Shown here: piece after piece, positions 35,467 through 46,689 of the stretch
Numbering within the stretch: the stretch's first letter is position 1
How the letters are laid out: every line of letters begins with the position of its first letter
From: Adiantum capillus-veneris
Taxonomy: Eukaryota > Streptophyta > Polypodiopsida > Polypodiales > Pteridaceae
Length of the DNA stretch: 64,000 bases
Direction: 5' to 3'
NCBI GenBank assembly: GCA_014529385.2
Contig: CM043942.1
Location: 64,639,184 to 64,703,183, forward strand
The notes under the pieces: model-generated
What the model was told of the DNA's origin: nothing
Database searches by the model: none
What the model saw: the letters and a program-made list of their open reading frames with translations, nothing else
Position numbers and translations under genes: made by a program

Positions 35467-36224
35467 AAAGTATTGTTCATGCCAAGTTAATTAAGTATAA
35501 TGGTTATGTTGCTATTGCTAATTAAGCCCTCTATGTTCTCAAAGTAGTCTCATAAAAATGCTCACTCTAGTATTGTTAATTCCGCTACTCGCAAAGTTCA
35601 TAGGCCATTTCCATTACAATGTGTATGATATATTGAAGAATGTACAAAGAGGTTCAAAACACTCTTTGAATACTCTATTAATAAAGATCCGTTGCTATAA
35701 ATGTTGTTACCACTATAATTCCAAGGAGAAGACCTGTCACTTGTCACCATCCAAAAAATGGGAGTCCATCAGTATTGGCATTAATTGAAAAGGCAGGTGT
35801 TAATGACCCTCTCCCCATGTTATTGGTGTCAAAAATTACAACAAAAACAGAAAACTTAGCATAGATCAAATATTATATTCACAACCAAGACATTATTTTC
35901 TACTATGTCTATATCATTGTTTTTCCATACAAAATTGGTTGTAGCATCTCCTTTGTAATTTGAATCAATTTTTAAATTTTCTAGTCCATTACCATGTTAT
36001 CCCAAACCCTCACATGAGGATTAAGGCCCTTACCTTGATAATGAATGAGCTCTTGCACAAGCTCAAGGTGTTGAAAATAGTTTAATCACGTATTTCTCAG
36101 ATAAAGATAGCTTCACAAATGACTTTTCAACTTTGAATCCCATCAGTGTATACGTACATTCACAATGAGTACAAATGGTTCTCCCATCTAGTTAAGGATT
36201 TTCTAAACAAAAAAGTCATCTACA
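35467..36224. other. Unassigned
   Basis: No recognisable gene. The last five bases before E's LTR (36220-36224) read TGTAG on the minus strand, one mismatch from TTTAG at E's other end. Confidence 0.5.
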
Positions 36225-36359
36225 TGTAAAGCCCTCTCTGGGACTGCCTGAGAATGAACCTCCCATTAAATAGCCCCTTGGGCCTCATTCCCTATCCACA
36301 CTTGCAGCCGGCCCCTTGGGCCTGGTCCTTGACCATCGGGCTTTGCCCTTGGCATGACA
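36225..36359 (-). mobile_element. Element E, 3' LTR (135 bp)
   Basis: Reverse complement of 945-1087 with minor differences. On the minus strand it is preceded by CAAGGACGAAAACG...CCAAGGGGG then TGTAA. That is a usual plant gypsy 3' terminus with polypurine tract, so this is a 3' LTR rather than a 5' LTR. No primer site follows. Confidence 0.8.
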
Positions 36360-38890
36360 TTACACCCCCTTGGAGAAGCGTTTTCGTCCTTGAAAACAAG
36401 AGTGATGATGCACTAATGCTTTCCACAGGGGCATCCTGCATGGATGCGGAACTTTGCTTGAACAGAACACGGTGTTTAGTAGGAGGTTCAATGAAACCAA
36501 GAGTAACAAGTTGATTTTCCATATTGTTGTCCTGTTGCAACCATCTTGGTGTAACCTTTACATAGATAATATAGTGTGTAAACTCCATGTAAAACTCACT
36601 TGAGTAGATAAATGAGTTATCACAACTAAGATGTACCCAAAGAGTACCTTTTTGCACTTTCCTTGAAAGTAACTTGCTGAGATAACTCATCAACCAAGTG
36701 TAAGTCCTTTGACTTGTTCTCAATCCTTGACTTGTTCTCAAATTTCATCAGTAAACAACCCCACCATACCTAGTGTTCAACGTTGAGAACCTGACTGATA
36801 CATGAAGAGACGAAACCTAGTCGAAAACATGCTTTACCTGATGGCAAGCAAACTCCAAGTAGAGCAATAAATGCTTATTAATTATTTTGCTTGGTGCTAA
36901 TGTACACACTTTTCAAATCCTTTAGCACAAGATTACACTTTGTAATTTTCCTATCCCCTTAGATATTAACAGTACTGAGGTGTGTTTCTCCCACGATTAA
37001 AAGGCAGTCTTCCTAGAGGACTGGTAAATGGGAATCACAAGATCATACAATATTGTTGAGGAAACGACAATGTCTTGAATAACCATCTAGGTTAACTTGA
37101 AAAATCCACACACACCCAAACCGAGTCGTGACCTCTATTGGTGATTGGTAGACCAACAAGTAAACTCAGCGAGATACTGTACACGGAGTGCAAAATGCTT
37201 CATAAGTAACTAATGTTATGAATATGCATGCCGCTCCAAATTAGTCTTTGCTAAACACTAGGACCCATGACACCTAGTGTGCATGCATTTAGAAAAAAGT
37301 AGATCCGAGCGTGTATATCCCTGATCATCCTTGCCAATACTTATGGTGAATGCGATGTGCATAGCACAGAGTAAAGAGGAATGTAAATAGTTCCAAAAAG
37401 AAACTAAATACTTTTAGTGGCAATCATTTTCAAGCCTTGCTGAAATGTTTGAACCATAATAGAAGATGAAACATTAATCACTTCTAGGGAGAAACAATGA
37501 AACTTTTTCATTAACAACTCAGAGCCTTGCTATATGTATAAACAAACATTTGTAATGTTGTTTAATAGGACTTGTACCTGAACAAGTCATTCTAATTATC
37601 CGACAATTTTTTGTCACCGAAATTGCTCCTGATACGTCGTGCTGAAAATGGTCTAGAAAACACATGTGACCAGTAGCTAGGGACTTTTTCATGACACATA
37701 TTTGAAATAATGGGTGCCATTGTCAGTTCCAGAGACTCATATTCGCCACATGTGGAATATGTCTCAAGTAATGATGTCTAAAAAAAGAACATCCTACAAA
37801 TACAAGATGTACTTGTGTGTGGTGGTAACTGCAAACACTCTACAACGGGAGTGAGAGGGACCCTCATTAGCATTGATCCACAATGGCTAAACCGAACTCC
37901 TTGAGTTCCTAGACCATCTTGCATCCCATCTGACAACATGTGCCAAATAAACCCTACAAATGGGTCTTTAGCTACATAATTCAGAAACTTATTTTGGACA
38001 CTATGACCCTAAAGTCTTGGCTCTTACATGACCTTGTCATCTCTCTGAAGAGCAAAAAATGGATGACAACATATTTTATGCATCCTACATAGGAAAAACA
38101 AACCAAGAAACGTCAAACCAAATTAGATGCGTACATATAGGTTAAACATAGTGTCCACTTATCCGAGTGAAAAACACCTTGGTGTTGCCTTTGCAAACCA
38201 GTCCCCTTGGGTAAAATCAGCATTGTCAAACCTCTTGGTTAAACACTACAGAAAAACTATGCAACTAGCAATCGATAGTATCTTAATTCCACTTTGGAAG
38301 TCAAATTATCCAATAGCCGTTCCTTGAAATTACAAGTGTGAAGATTCCAAGAATTGACCATCACGCCGAATAAGTGATTTAGTAATCGTGAACTCGGTCT
38401 TACCTCAAAACTAGATTCATATAGACACTCGTAGTGCTAGAGATAAAATAAAAGATCCACTAAAGTTGGAATTGTATTCACAACTAGATCGTTTCCGGAC
38501 CCAAAAAATCTAGAATAATGGGTTTTTGTGAACAGTCGTGCTGTCTGAAATGCGGGCGTCATCTATACACCTTGGGAGAGATAAGCCCTTACGAGTTTAA
38601 GACGTTCAAAAATTCTACTTGATTTTTTCACTCAAAGTGTGTAGCGCTAAAGAATGTCTTAAAAATTGTTAATAATAAGACTCTTGCTTGTTCATTAGAA
38701 TCGATGGGTACTCAACTAAATAGGATTGTTCAATCTTGAAACAAATCACTAATGGAGTACAAACAGATGGCTCCTAGCCTTTCAAAAATATAGGTGGCAA
38801 TAGATGGCGCTTAGCCCTTTCTGTTACCATATTATCATAAAAAAGATTGCAATAAAATCATGCCTAGTTTCATCTTTTCCGCATAGAAGC

Positions 38891-38975
<85 letters not shown>

Positions 38976-39750
38976 GGGTTGAGGAAATCCCCTTATTCAA
39001 ATGTGTTGTATGCCCTTTTCAAATGTTCCAGTGCAGACCATGTCTGTGTCAGAGCCTATCTTATAAGCATACATCAGTGTAATTGTACCATGCGCTTGTA
39101 GAGAGAGGTACCATAAGTCACCTCTTGATCCACTTACCTTGTATGTGAGCGTGACTGTATTAGGATACAGATGTATGGCATGTTGCCTCTGAATAAAAAT
39201 AAAATGTCTCAAAACAGTGACAACTAAGCTCATCCTTGATAAAGTAGTTAGTGATATAGCGGAAATGTATGCAATGATGGGTGTTGTACGTCATACTAGT
39301 ATGCCATGCATACATATCAAAAAATAGAATGAGAAACCCTTGGATTCAATGATAGTCTCAACCATGTGAGCCGCTGGTAGACGTGCCTTGCACGATTACA
39401 CTGGCATGGATATATCACAGTGCACCATTGTGTAAACTGTGAGCTTATATCCACATAGTGCCACAAATGCATGCCATTATCATTGATATGAAGTACTCAA
39501 TAGATAATACATTGGCACATAAGAGAAGCCGTGCTTCACGTGAAGTTCGGCAAAGCAATTTTCTTTGTACAATGACTTCTTATGGAATCTACCCAAGCCC
39601 TTTGCTTTGCACAACAGAGAGATCTTTTCCAAAAGGAAAAGTGAAACGTAGACAAGAACAAACATAACATGAAATTTACTAACTTACTTTGTCGCCCACT
39701 TGTGGCTAGGTTGCTAGCAATTTGTTTGAATCCGGATCATAGCCATATGT
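36360..39750 (-). other. Element E internal 3' part, no coding recognised
   Basis: Runs upstream (in E's sense) from the polypurine tract. A minus frame at 36741-36292 (149 codons) ends at the tract but has no recognised motif. No gag, RT or integrase pattern is found. A (GA)n tract lies at 38891-38971. Extent is inferred by position up to the border with C's 3' half; part may be foreign. Confidence 0.4.
38891..38971. repeat. (GA)n microsatellite
   Basis: About 80 bases of uninterrupted GA dinucleotides. Confidence 0.95.
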
Positions 39751-39751
39751 A

Positions 39752-40585
39752 ATGGAGATGGGTAATGCCTCCAGTTTATGTGAGGGTGTTCAGAGTAAGT
39801 TTGATGATCAATATGCTGCCAACCTTTTAAGGATGTTCCAAACTCCTCCACAACACAGCATTGTGTTTGCATGGGATGCATCAGACCTATGGCTATGGCT
39901 AGCTGCTATAACATATAGAGAGAAGATCAGCATTGAGATAAGAGCTAAGGAGCCATGGATAGACAAAAGCCTGATAGAATGCAAGAATAAAGACCTCATT
40001 CGCAATTTGGTACAATTTTTTACAAATAGTGCATCCTCTCTTTGGAGAAAGGTAAGTGGATTACGCTTGTATTTAAGCCGCAAGGTAGGTGGCTTGCTAT
40101 TAGCATCAGTAAAGGAAGCTGACATGTTTGAGCACACCCAAAAGAATCATGATATGCTTGTAGTTTTTTCTAATGGCAGTAAGCAGGACTCTGAAGACAG
40201 CTTGAGCTCACCACACCAACAAGGCGGCCATTTATGGTGGATTCTTGGTACACTCTTGGGAATCATAATTTTCAGTTCTGTCTTTGCAGGAGCCAAGATG
40301 CTCATTTCCCCTCTCGCTACTGGTGGTTACAAATTTGATCCAATTTGGCATGCAAATTTTATTGTTCAGACAGTACAAACAATGATCCTATTTTTCACTT
40401 GGGATCCAGGAGGACACTGGCACAAAGTTCTGGAAGCCATGGGCTTCCCCTTTAATCAATCGACACTATTCCAAGAAACAAGCTATCACCCGGACCTGTT
40501 ACAGATTAATGAATATCCCAGAAATCTCACCAATGGCCAAATGGAATGGCTAGTTCAAAAGGCAACTCGATATCGGATCCTATAG
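39752..40585 (+). CDS. Orphan 277-residue ORF with one membrane segment
   Basis: ATG at 39752, TAG at 40583. The first residues (MEMGNASSL) repeat the tail of C's gag. Residues about 160-183 (GHLWWILGTLLGIIIFSSVF, continuing) form one clear transmembrane segment. The last ~33 residues (LTNGQMEWLVQKATRYRIL) match the pol linker between archaeal RNase H and integrase in F (LNAGERRWLARKATRYRIV). The region from about residue 20 to 240 resembles nothing I know. It may be captured host sequence or an envelope-position ORF; neither can be shown here. It sits just upstream of the polypurine tract. Confidence 0.6.
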   Translation: MEMGNASSLCEGVQSKFDDQYAANLLRMFQTPPQHSIVFAWDASDLWLWLAAITYREKISIEIRAKEPWIDKSLIECKNKDLIRNLVQFFTNSASSLWRKVSGLRLYLSRKVGGLLLASVKEADMFEHTQKNHDMLVVFSNGSKQDSEDSLSSPHQQGGHLWWILGTLLGIIIFSSVFAGAKMLISPLATGGYKFDPIWHANFIVQTVQTMILFFTWDPGGHWHKVLEAMGFPFNQSTLFQETSYHPDLLQINEYPRNLTNGQMEWLVQKATRYRIL

Positions 40586-40630
40586 CTAAGCGGAAGAAGA
40601 AACAGAGCTAGAGACATAAATGCCTCTAGC

Positions 40631-40647
40631 CAAAAGGGGGGGGCTAA
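40631..40647 (+). promoter_or_regulatory. Polypurine tract of C
   Basis: CAAAAGGGGGGGGGCTAA-like tract directly before the LTR TG. F has the equivalent GGTTTGGGGGGGCTA. Confidence 0.85.
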
Positions 40648-41957
40648 TGATGGGGGCTTTTCACAAGCCAAGATCCCATACCCCTCTTCTCTCGTCCCCA
40701 CCCCATGAAAACCCCCTCTTAGGGAGGGAGTGATAAAAGGCATTGGAAAAAAGTAAGAAAAAAATAAAGTATGATTATGTAAATATATAAGAAAGGTAAA
40801 ATAGGCCACCTCATGCCTGCGGGGCAGCCCATCCTCACCTTGCCTCCTTTTTCTTCACTATTGCCCCGCCGTGTGTCCCTTTTCCTCTCCTCCACTCAAA
40901 AGGTCAACCCCCTCTCTCTTCCCCTTGTCCTTTCTCCTTTCTCTCTCCCCTCAAGCTACCCCACCTCTCACCAATAATGCATTCTAACTCACCAATAATG
41001 CACCCTAACTCACATGCAACTTATGCTATCTTCCAAAACAGTATACCCCACCCCCCTTTTCTCTCTCCTACACTCTCCCATGATCCAAATACCCCCCTCT
41101 CTCTCTAAAATTCAAAATCTCTCTTGTCTTGTAGCCAGATGGCCTCCCCCACACTCACACACACTCAGTTTCACTGAAAAAGGTGCCCACAGACCCATCC
41201 CCACCCAGTGGTTACCTGATTTTCTTGTGTTCACACACGTCTGCACACAGATTCACCTCTTAACACACTCCCCTCTCTCCCCTCTTGTAATTACTTTATT
41301 CTCCATGTCACCTCTCACTTTTTTTCATCAACCCATCTCTCTCTCTTAGTCTCTCTCTCATGAGACTGCTGTTCTGGCACATATACACATAGCCAGACAA
41401 GTGGGGCCCACAGTCACATGGTTTGTGTAGATAATGATTTCTTCATTTCTAAATTCTAGAATTTCTCCCCACTCCTACCCTATATAAAGAGGGGTCACTA
41501 TCACACTAAACACACACAACATCACCAAAGAACACACTATGCACTGTGTGTGCCTAGTGCACACACACACACCCACACCATCACCATCACCGCAATCACC
41601 ATGCTTGTCTTGAGCATGACCTCTACACCCTTGGCTATGGAAGATGAAGGGCAACTAAATGAAGGATGATGGCCATAACCCTCGTGCGAGTCTTCGCCAT
41701 CAACTCCCACCTATCCGCCATGTGCTCTACCACGCTCTCCCTTCTCATTCCCCTACCCTATGCTCCCCATTTCATCGCCTTATTCTCTAAATAAAGCTTG
41801 AGGTTTTGTGAGTATGTTTTCTTGCAATGTTTTTCCCATGTGAGGTGTGCGGAATCGCCACCTAGTCTTGTGTTTTGGAGTGAGCTTGTGTATGTGTGAA
41901 GGGTGTGCGGATTCGCCATCCTTTTGTGATGCCTAAGTACTAAGCCGCTATACCCCC

Positions 41958-42026
<69 letters not shown>

Positions 42027-42240
42027 ACTTGATCTCATTCCCTTTCCTCTTCATCATTGCTCCCAAGCATCCGTCTCTCTTGGATGAAAACTTTGTTATG
42101 GTGGTGTGTTGTTTGCGTCCTAGCCGCTGAAGCTAAGTGGTGCCCCCTGTTTGCTTTACCATGACAGGCTCGAGGCGCGCCATTCGGTCCCCGGTGTTTT
42201 AGAGGCCGTCGGGGGTTCGGGGCTCGCTTTGCTCCCGTCA
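40648..42240 (+). repeat. Element C LTR, plus copy (1593 bp)
   Basis: TGATGGGGGC to CTCCCGTCA. TATATAAAG at 41481-41489, (CT)n at about 41963-42020, U5 module at 42136-42146 and 42199-42210. It is nearly identical to 15486-17079 in inverted orientation. Confidence 0.93.
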
Positions 42241-43280
42241 GCATATTGACCACCTCTTCGGTACCTATGGCATGCACCTGTGCTTGCACCCCCTCTTTTG
42301 CACAAGGTTCTTCCATAGTGACCCAAAACATGTCAGCATCAATCTTGAGCATATCATCCTTGCTTTCTTATTCTCTGTATTTGTATAGCCCTCATCATAG
42401 GCCGTTTTAGTCTCGTACTCATAGCTGGTGGTGTCCCCTTCATCTCTCGCCGCCATAGGATGAAAATGGCTTTCATTCGTCTTCAGATCCAACACCACTT
42501 GTCTTCCTTTCTCTTTATCAGGTAAGGTGAACACTTTGCTTTCCCAATCCTGTTTGGCACCTATTGCCAACAGCCATGGCCTACCCTAGATGATAGGATA
42601 TGCGTTATCCCTAGCTTTCATCACAAAGAAGTCTATCAAGCACTCTATACCCATCACTTCCACTCTTACATACTAGGCCATGACCAAACACCTAGCTTTA
42701 GCATGGTTAGCTATCCTCATGCGCACATTCGACTTGGCTACCGCCTTAACCCCTGTTTCCTTTAGCTTCTGTCATGACAGAAACATGTGCTCCCCCATCT
42801 ACATAGGCTTGAGCCTGCATCCTTTTCTCGATGACAACATCCACCAAAGGAAGAACATCCGTCAGGCTACCTACCCTGAGTGCCATATTTTGCACTGCCT
42901 GCAGATTGCCCTTACCCCTTGGTAGCCTAGTGCTAACACTAGTCGACCACTGCCGCCTCAATGTTGGGCTCAATGCCAACAACTATCCAAAAGTAATATT
43001 AGCTCTTTGGACATTACTCACCAAATCATACTATGGATGGCCGCGCCCAAGTTGGAAATCAGTTTTTTCAATACTGCAATGCCTTATTTTCTTGCTAGTT
43101 TCAGGCTTCTCTTTCCCCTCGTATACTTTCTCTTTACCTTTACAAGCTCTAGTCTCCCGCTCAGTTTGTGTCTCCCTTTCATATCTCGCTCTTTTGTTGG
43201 CCAACACTTCAACATCCTGTTTATCCACCCCAATGATGTTCACCCTCGAGACTTCACTGCCATCCGTTTGGGCTTGTTGT
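42241..43280 (-). pseudogene. protease region of element D (decayed)
   Basis: TLRRQWSTSVSTR and AQAYVDGGAHVSVMTE (about 42770-42815) correspond to F's protease entrance, but the active-site triad reads DGG rather than DSG. IGAKQDWESKV and GRQVVLDLKTN (about 42480-42560) match F's linker after the GRPWL block. Frameshifts lie near 42740 and 42560. The last codons run into the C LTR. Confidence 0.85.
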
Positions 43281-44162
43281 AGTGGATTCTCAACTATCTA
43301 CTCCCTTGGACCATTAAATTGTGCTTGGCCTCTCCCTCTGCCAAACAATGGGTAGAAACCACCTCTTTCCCTCATCGGATGGGGACAGTCGGGTGCATAA
43401 TGCCCTTCTTCACCGCAATGATAGCACCTTCCAGGTAGAGGCCTTTCCCTCCCCCTTGCTCTTGTTGGCTGTCCCCTCTCCATTACACTCAATCGCAGCT
43501 CTTTCATATGCTCCGATAGATCCTGAACCGTACGTATCCGCTGCTATGGAATAGCATCCGTAAGCTCTATTCCCTTGATTTTCCTCCTGAGTTGACTCTC
43601 GAGGGCTTTGTGGTTGAACAGGTGCCATTGCTTCATAATCTGCTATGCCCTGCTCTATCTTTTGTTTAATTTTTCAACTTTTTGACCTTGCAATTGCCAT
43701 AGCCCCATTGTAGTTCTCTGGGCTTTCAAAGTCCATTTTCTCTCTCACCTTTGGATGTAAGCATACCATAAACTTACCTAATTTGAAGTACTCACCATTG
43801 GCTAGCTGCATAGCTGCTACTAACTCTGCCCAACATGCTTCAAAACGATCCAAAAAAAAGCTGAATTCCTCACCTACATCCTGCTTTAGAGCCTTTAGCC
43901 TCGCATCCATCTCAGCTTGAGAAGCTTCTTTATGAAAATCATGCAAAAATCCTGCCCGTAGAGCCGGCCATGCCTATCTCGGCTCAATCTCCAAAGCTTC
44001 GAACCACAGTTTGGCCTTTCCATGCATCACCAAAGGGAAGGTTTGCATCTTGTTGTTCTCATTAGGCATTCACAAAGACAACATGTACAGTTCAAAATCT
44101 GCAAGCCATTCATTTGGATTCTCTTCACCTGTAAAAATTGGACCATAGCTTCGGGGCGCCAT
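43281..44162 (-). pseudogene. gag: gag of element D (decayed)
   Basis: ATG at 44162 (MAPRSYGPIFTGEENPNEWL) with stops about 30 and 62 codons in. FELYMLSL, MHGKAKLWFEAL and EEFSFFLDRFEACWAEL identify a gag of another type from A/C/F. An intact knuckle CYHCGEEGHYAPDC lies at about 43378-43430. No leader micro-ORF fits in the 55 bases between primer site and gag. Confidence 0.85.
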
Positions 44163-44217
44163 CCTTACCTATACGAAAACCTGTATTTTCTTTCACCGAC
44201 AGGAGCAATCAGTGTGC

Positions 44218-44236
44218 TCCTCCGTGGGGGGCACCA
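44218..44236 (-). promoter_or_regulatory. Primer-binding site of D
   Basis: Minus strand TGGTGCCCCCCACGGAGGA, a one-base-longer variant of the site used by A, C and F, five bases from the LTR. Confidence 0.75.
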
Positions 44237-44241
44237 GAAGA

Positions 44242-46026
44242 TGGATAGGGGGAAAGGGAGACACACCCAAAACACAAGTATCCTACCTCTCTACAACCTA
44301 GGGTAAACACAACCCCCCAATCCACTGGGATTAACCTTCAAAATCCTCTTTCCTACTAGTAGACCGCCGCCTGCAAACCTCTTGAGTCAATCACACTATA
44401 TCTGATCACGATCGAACACATATGCACCACATGACACATTTTGAAGCTTCCCACGCACACCAGAGCCTCTTTCTCTCTCTTTGCCACAAGACAACGCCGG
44501 TTTGAGGGGGCACATTGGCCTACACACACACCCGACACCGCGAACACAAGCACAAGAGCAATAGAGCAGGCAGGGGGAAATGGAGAAACATGCCAATAAG
44601 CGGGCAATCCTTGTTTTTTCCTTTATTCAAGATAGACAAGTACAAACGGCCTACTCGACACAACCTGGACGGGAACAAAAAGCTGATCACTACAACCCTC
44701 ATTGGTGCTGTGGCCGAGAATCGGTCTTTCTTCCTCTTGCATTCATTGTCAAAGCACGTACGCACGCAAGCGAGCTCCTTCCTCTTGAGATCTCGTTGCA
44801 AAAGCACGCATTACGAGTCTCCCCTCGAAATTGATCCATGCTTGATAGAGCCAAAAGAAGACCCTTCTCCAAAAAACCTCATCGCGTTCTCTCCAGCCCA
44901 AAAAAAACCCTCTCATCTTCCCCTTTTTCAAGAACAAAAAAGCCTCCTTTTCTTTAACTTCCCAAGGGGGCAATGACGGCGCGCCTCCTTTTCTTTAACT
45001 TCCCAAGGGGCAACGACAGCGCCGTCGTTTCCCTCCTTCTTTATCCCCTTTTTCTAGAAAAGGGTTTCCACTTGTTTTCCTTATAAAATAATTCTAAATG
45101 CAAAACCTCCATGGCTCATCTTTGTTCCACTTTGCCAATTCTTCTTTTTTCCTTCCCACATTCTAACCATCTTTTACTTTTGAAGTTAGGCTACAATCAA
45201 GAGCTTTTCAAGCAAAGGTTTTGCATGTGGTCGGTGCTTCATGCGATTGGGTTTGCCAAACACCCATCACATCCATCCATTGGAATTCCATCCTACTGGT
45301 TTGAAACCATGAGAAATTTTCCAGCACTTCAATCTTTTTCGAGGCCATCAATTGAAACCGCCAGAAAATGGAAACATATTTGAGATCGCCTCCCATTGAC
45401 CTTGGCATATCTAGCCACCCATGATCCCGATCAACGAGCCATAAATTACGGCTAATTCCTCACATCATATGAAATTTTTTTGAGAACCTTAGCGAGCTCA
45501 ACAAAACCCCTGTCGATGTGCCTACCACTGTCGCCCAGCGAGCCCACAACTGGCCCCCTTGAAAACTTCATCGACCCATAACTTGCAGATCTGAGCTCCA
45601 AATAGTGATCCGAAAAGACTGGCATGCTCCACAACTTGAGCTTTACACACCTGCTTGTGCATTCTAGCTCGGGCCAGCTGTCCCCATCTCGCGTGCCCAT
45701 CGGGGATCCGCAAGACCTTCCAACTTTGAACTTGCACATCTTTCACACCGAACCTCCGTTTGACGAGCCATCTAGACGGGCCTCAAGAGTATCTTGAGCC
45801 CTACATTCCAAGGCACATTCCATACATTTTGAACACTTTGGTATGCCATCCCAATTATCCCAATTAGAAGGCCCCTTGGCCTAAAAAACCACTTTAGACA
45901 TACATTTTCGCTACCACTAGTTTGTCAAAGACTGACCCGCCTGCTTTAGCTTGTCGCCATGCACCTGCTAGCATCCATAGCACTGCTTGTCACGCTTCCT
46001 CTCATGGACCAACTTTGGCTACACCA
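44242..46026 (-). repeat. Element D 5' LTR (about 1785 bp)
   Basis: Minus strand TGGTGTAGCC to CCCCCTATCCA. The first ~970 bases match 20737-21681. A 41-bp tandem duplication lies at 44942-45023 (GCCTCCTTTTCTTTAACTTC repeated). The open frames on either strand are LTR sequence, not genes. Confidence 0.82.
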
Positions 46027-46689
46027 ATGTATAGAGATCATCAAATTTAGTATGCCCGCTCGATGTTATCTTTTCTTGGCAAGCCATGTTTAGGCTTAGC
46101 ATAGCTTTCCAATAAGCCCATTAAAAAAAACATACCCCGATGGGGTTTGGTGGATTGCCACATCACCACTAACCGTATTATTTGTGATCATGTTAATTGT
46201 GATTATATGAATGTGATAAGAAATATAATGATCACAAGGAATTTTACATGATTGCATGAATATTAAATCCTTGTTTCCAAAGCATAGGAAAGGGGAGATC
46301 CTGTGCAATGAGCATCCCCTTTTGGAGTTCCAACCATAGAAGCTCTAGGTGGCTCATTTCATGCATTTATTTGGGGGCAAGTGCACTAGCCATGTCCTTG
46401 CTCCCCACACTTGAACCACTTGTTTTCTTTGCAAAAATTCTCTAGCTCTTTAGGGAGAGTCTATTCTTACCTTTGCAGACTCCTTTCTTGTTATCTTTTT
46501 TCTTGTTGTTGCTTGAGTTGCCTTCAAACTAATTTTGAGATCTCTTTAGTCTCATTTGGTCCTTTAGTTTTCATGAGCTTAAAATTCCTCTTAGCCCATT
46601 GTTTAATTTGTGGAGCAACCATAATATGATGTATGACTCTAGAGATGATCTTGGCCTTTGAGAGTTGACATTACTAGCCGGAAAAGACA
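46027..46689. other. Unassigned
   Basis: No gene or element end is recognised between D's 5' LTR and the next LTR fragment. Confidence 0.5.

Larger units (their letters stand above)
39752..42240 (+). mobile_element. Element C, 3' half (orphan ORF, polypurine tract, LTR)
   Basis: The orphan ORF is followed by an AAAAGGGGGGGG tract and the 1593-bp LTR. The 5' half is at 13055-17079 in opposite orientation. Both halves carry the GAGATGGGTAATGCCTC sequence at their broken ends. The LTR's outer edge abuts element D. Confidence 0.88.
42241..46026 (-). mobile_element. Element D, 5' part (LTR, gag, protease)
   Basis: Minus strand: LTR 46026-44242, primer site, gag, protease, acidic linker, then an abrupt end at the C LTR (42241). 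The frame is the one that continues at 17080. It supplies exactly what the D segment at 17080-21681 lacks. Confidence 0.9.

Noticed and set aside
39752-40585. Host membrane protein gene
   Set aside because: Both ends of the ORF are element sequence (gag tail, pol linker) and it directly precedes C's polypurine tract, so it is annotated as element cargo instead.
41014-41349. 111-codon frame conserved with minus-strand 16378-16713
   Set aside because: Both lie in the two near-identical C LTRs, so similarity reflects LTR identity. Pro/Ser/His-rich content from CT/CA runs, no domain.
42265-42570. Separate gene for the 101-codon minus frame
   Set aside because: Its sequence matches F's protease-RT linker, so it is part of decayed D.
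44515-44976. 153-codon plus frame near 44.5 kb
   Set aside because: Lies inside D's 5' LTR, antisense to the element; open by chance.
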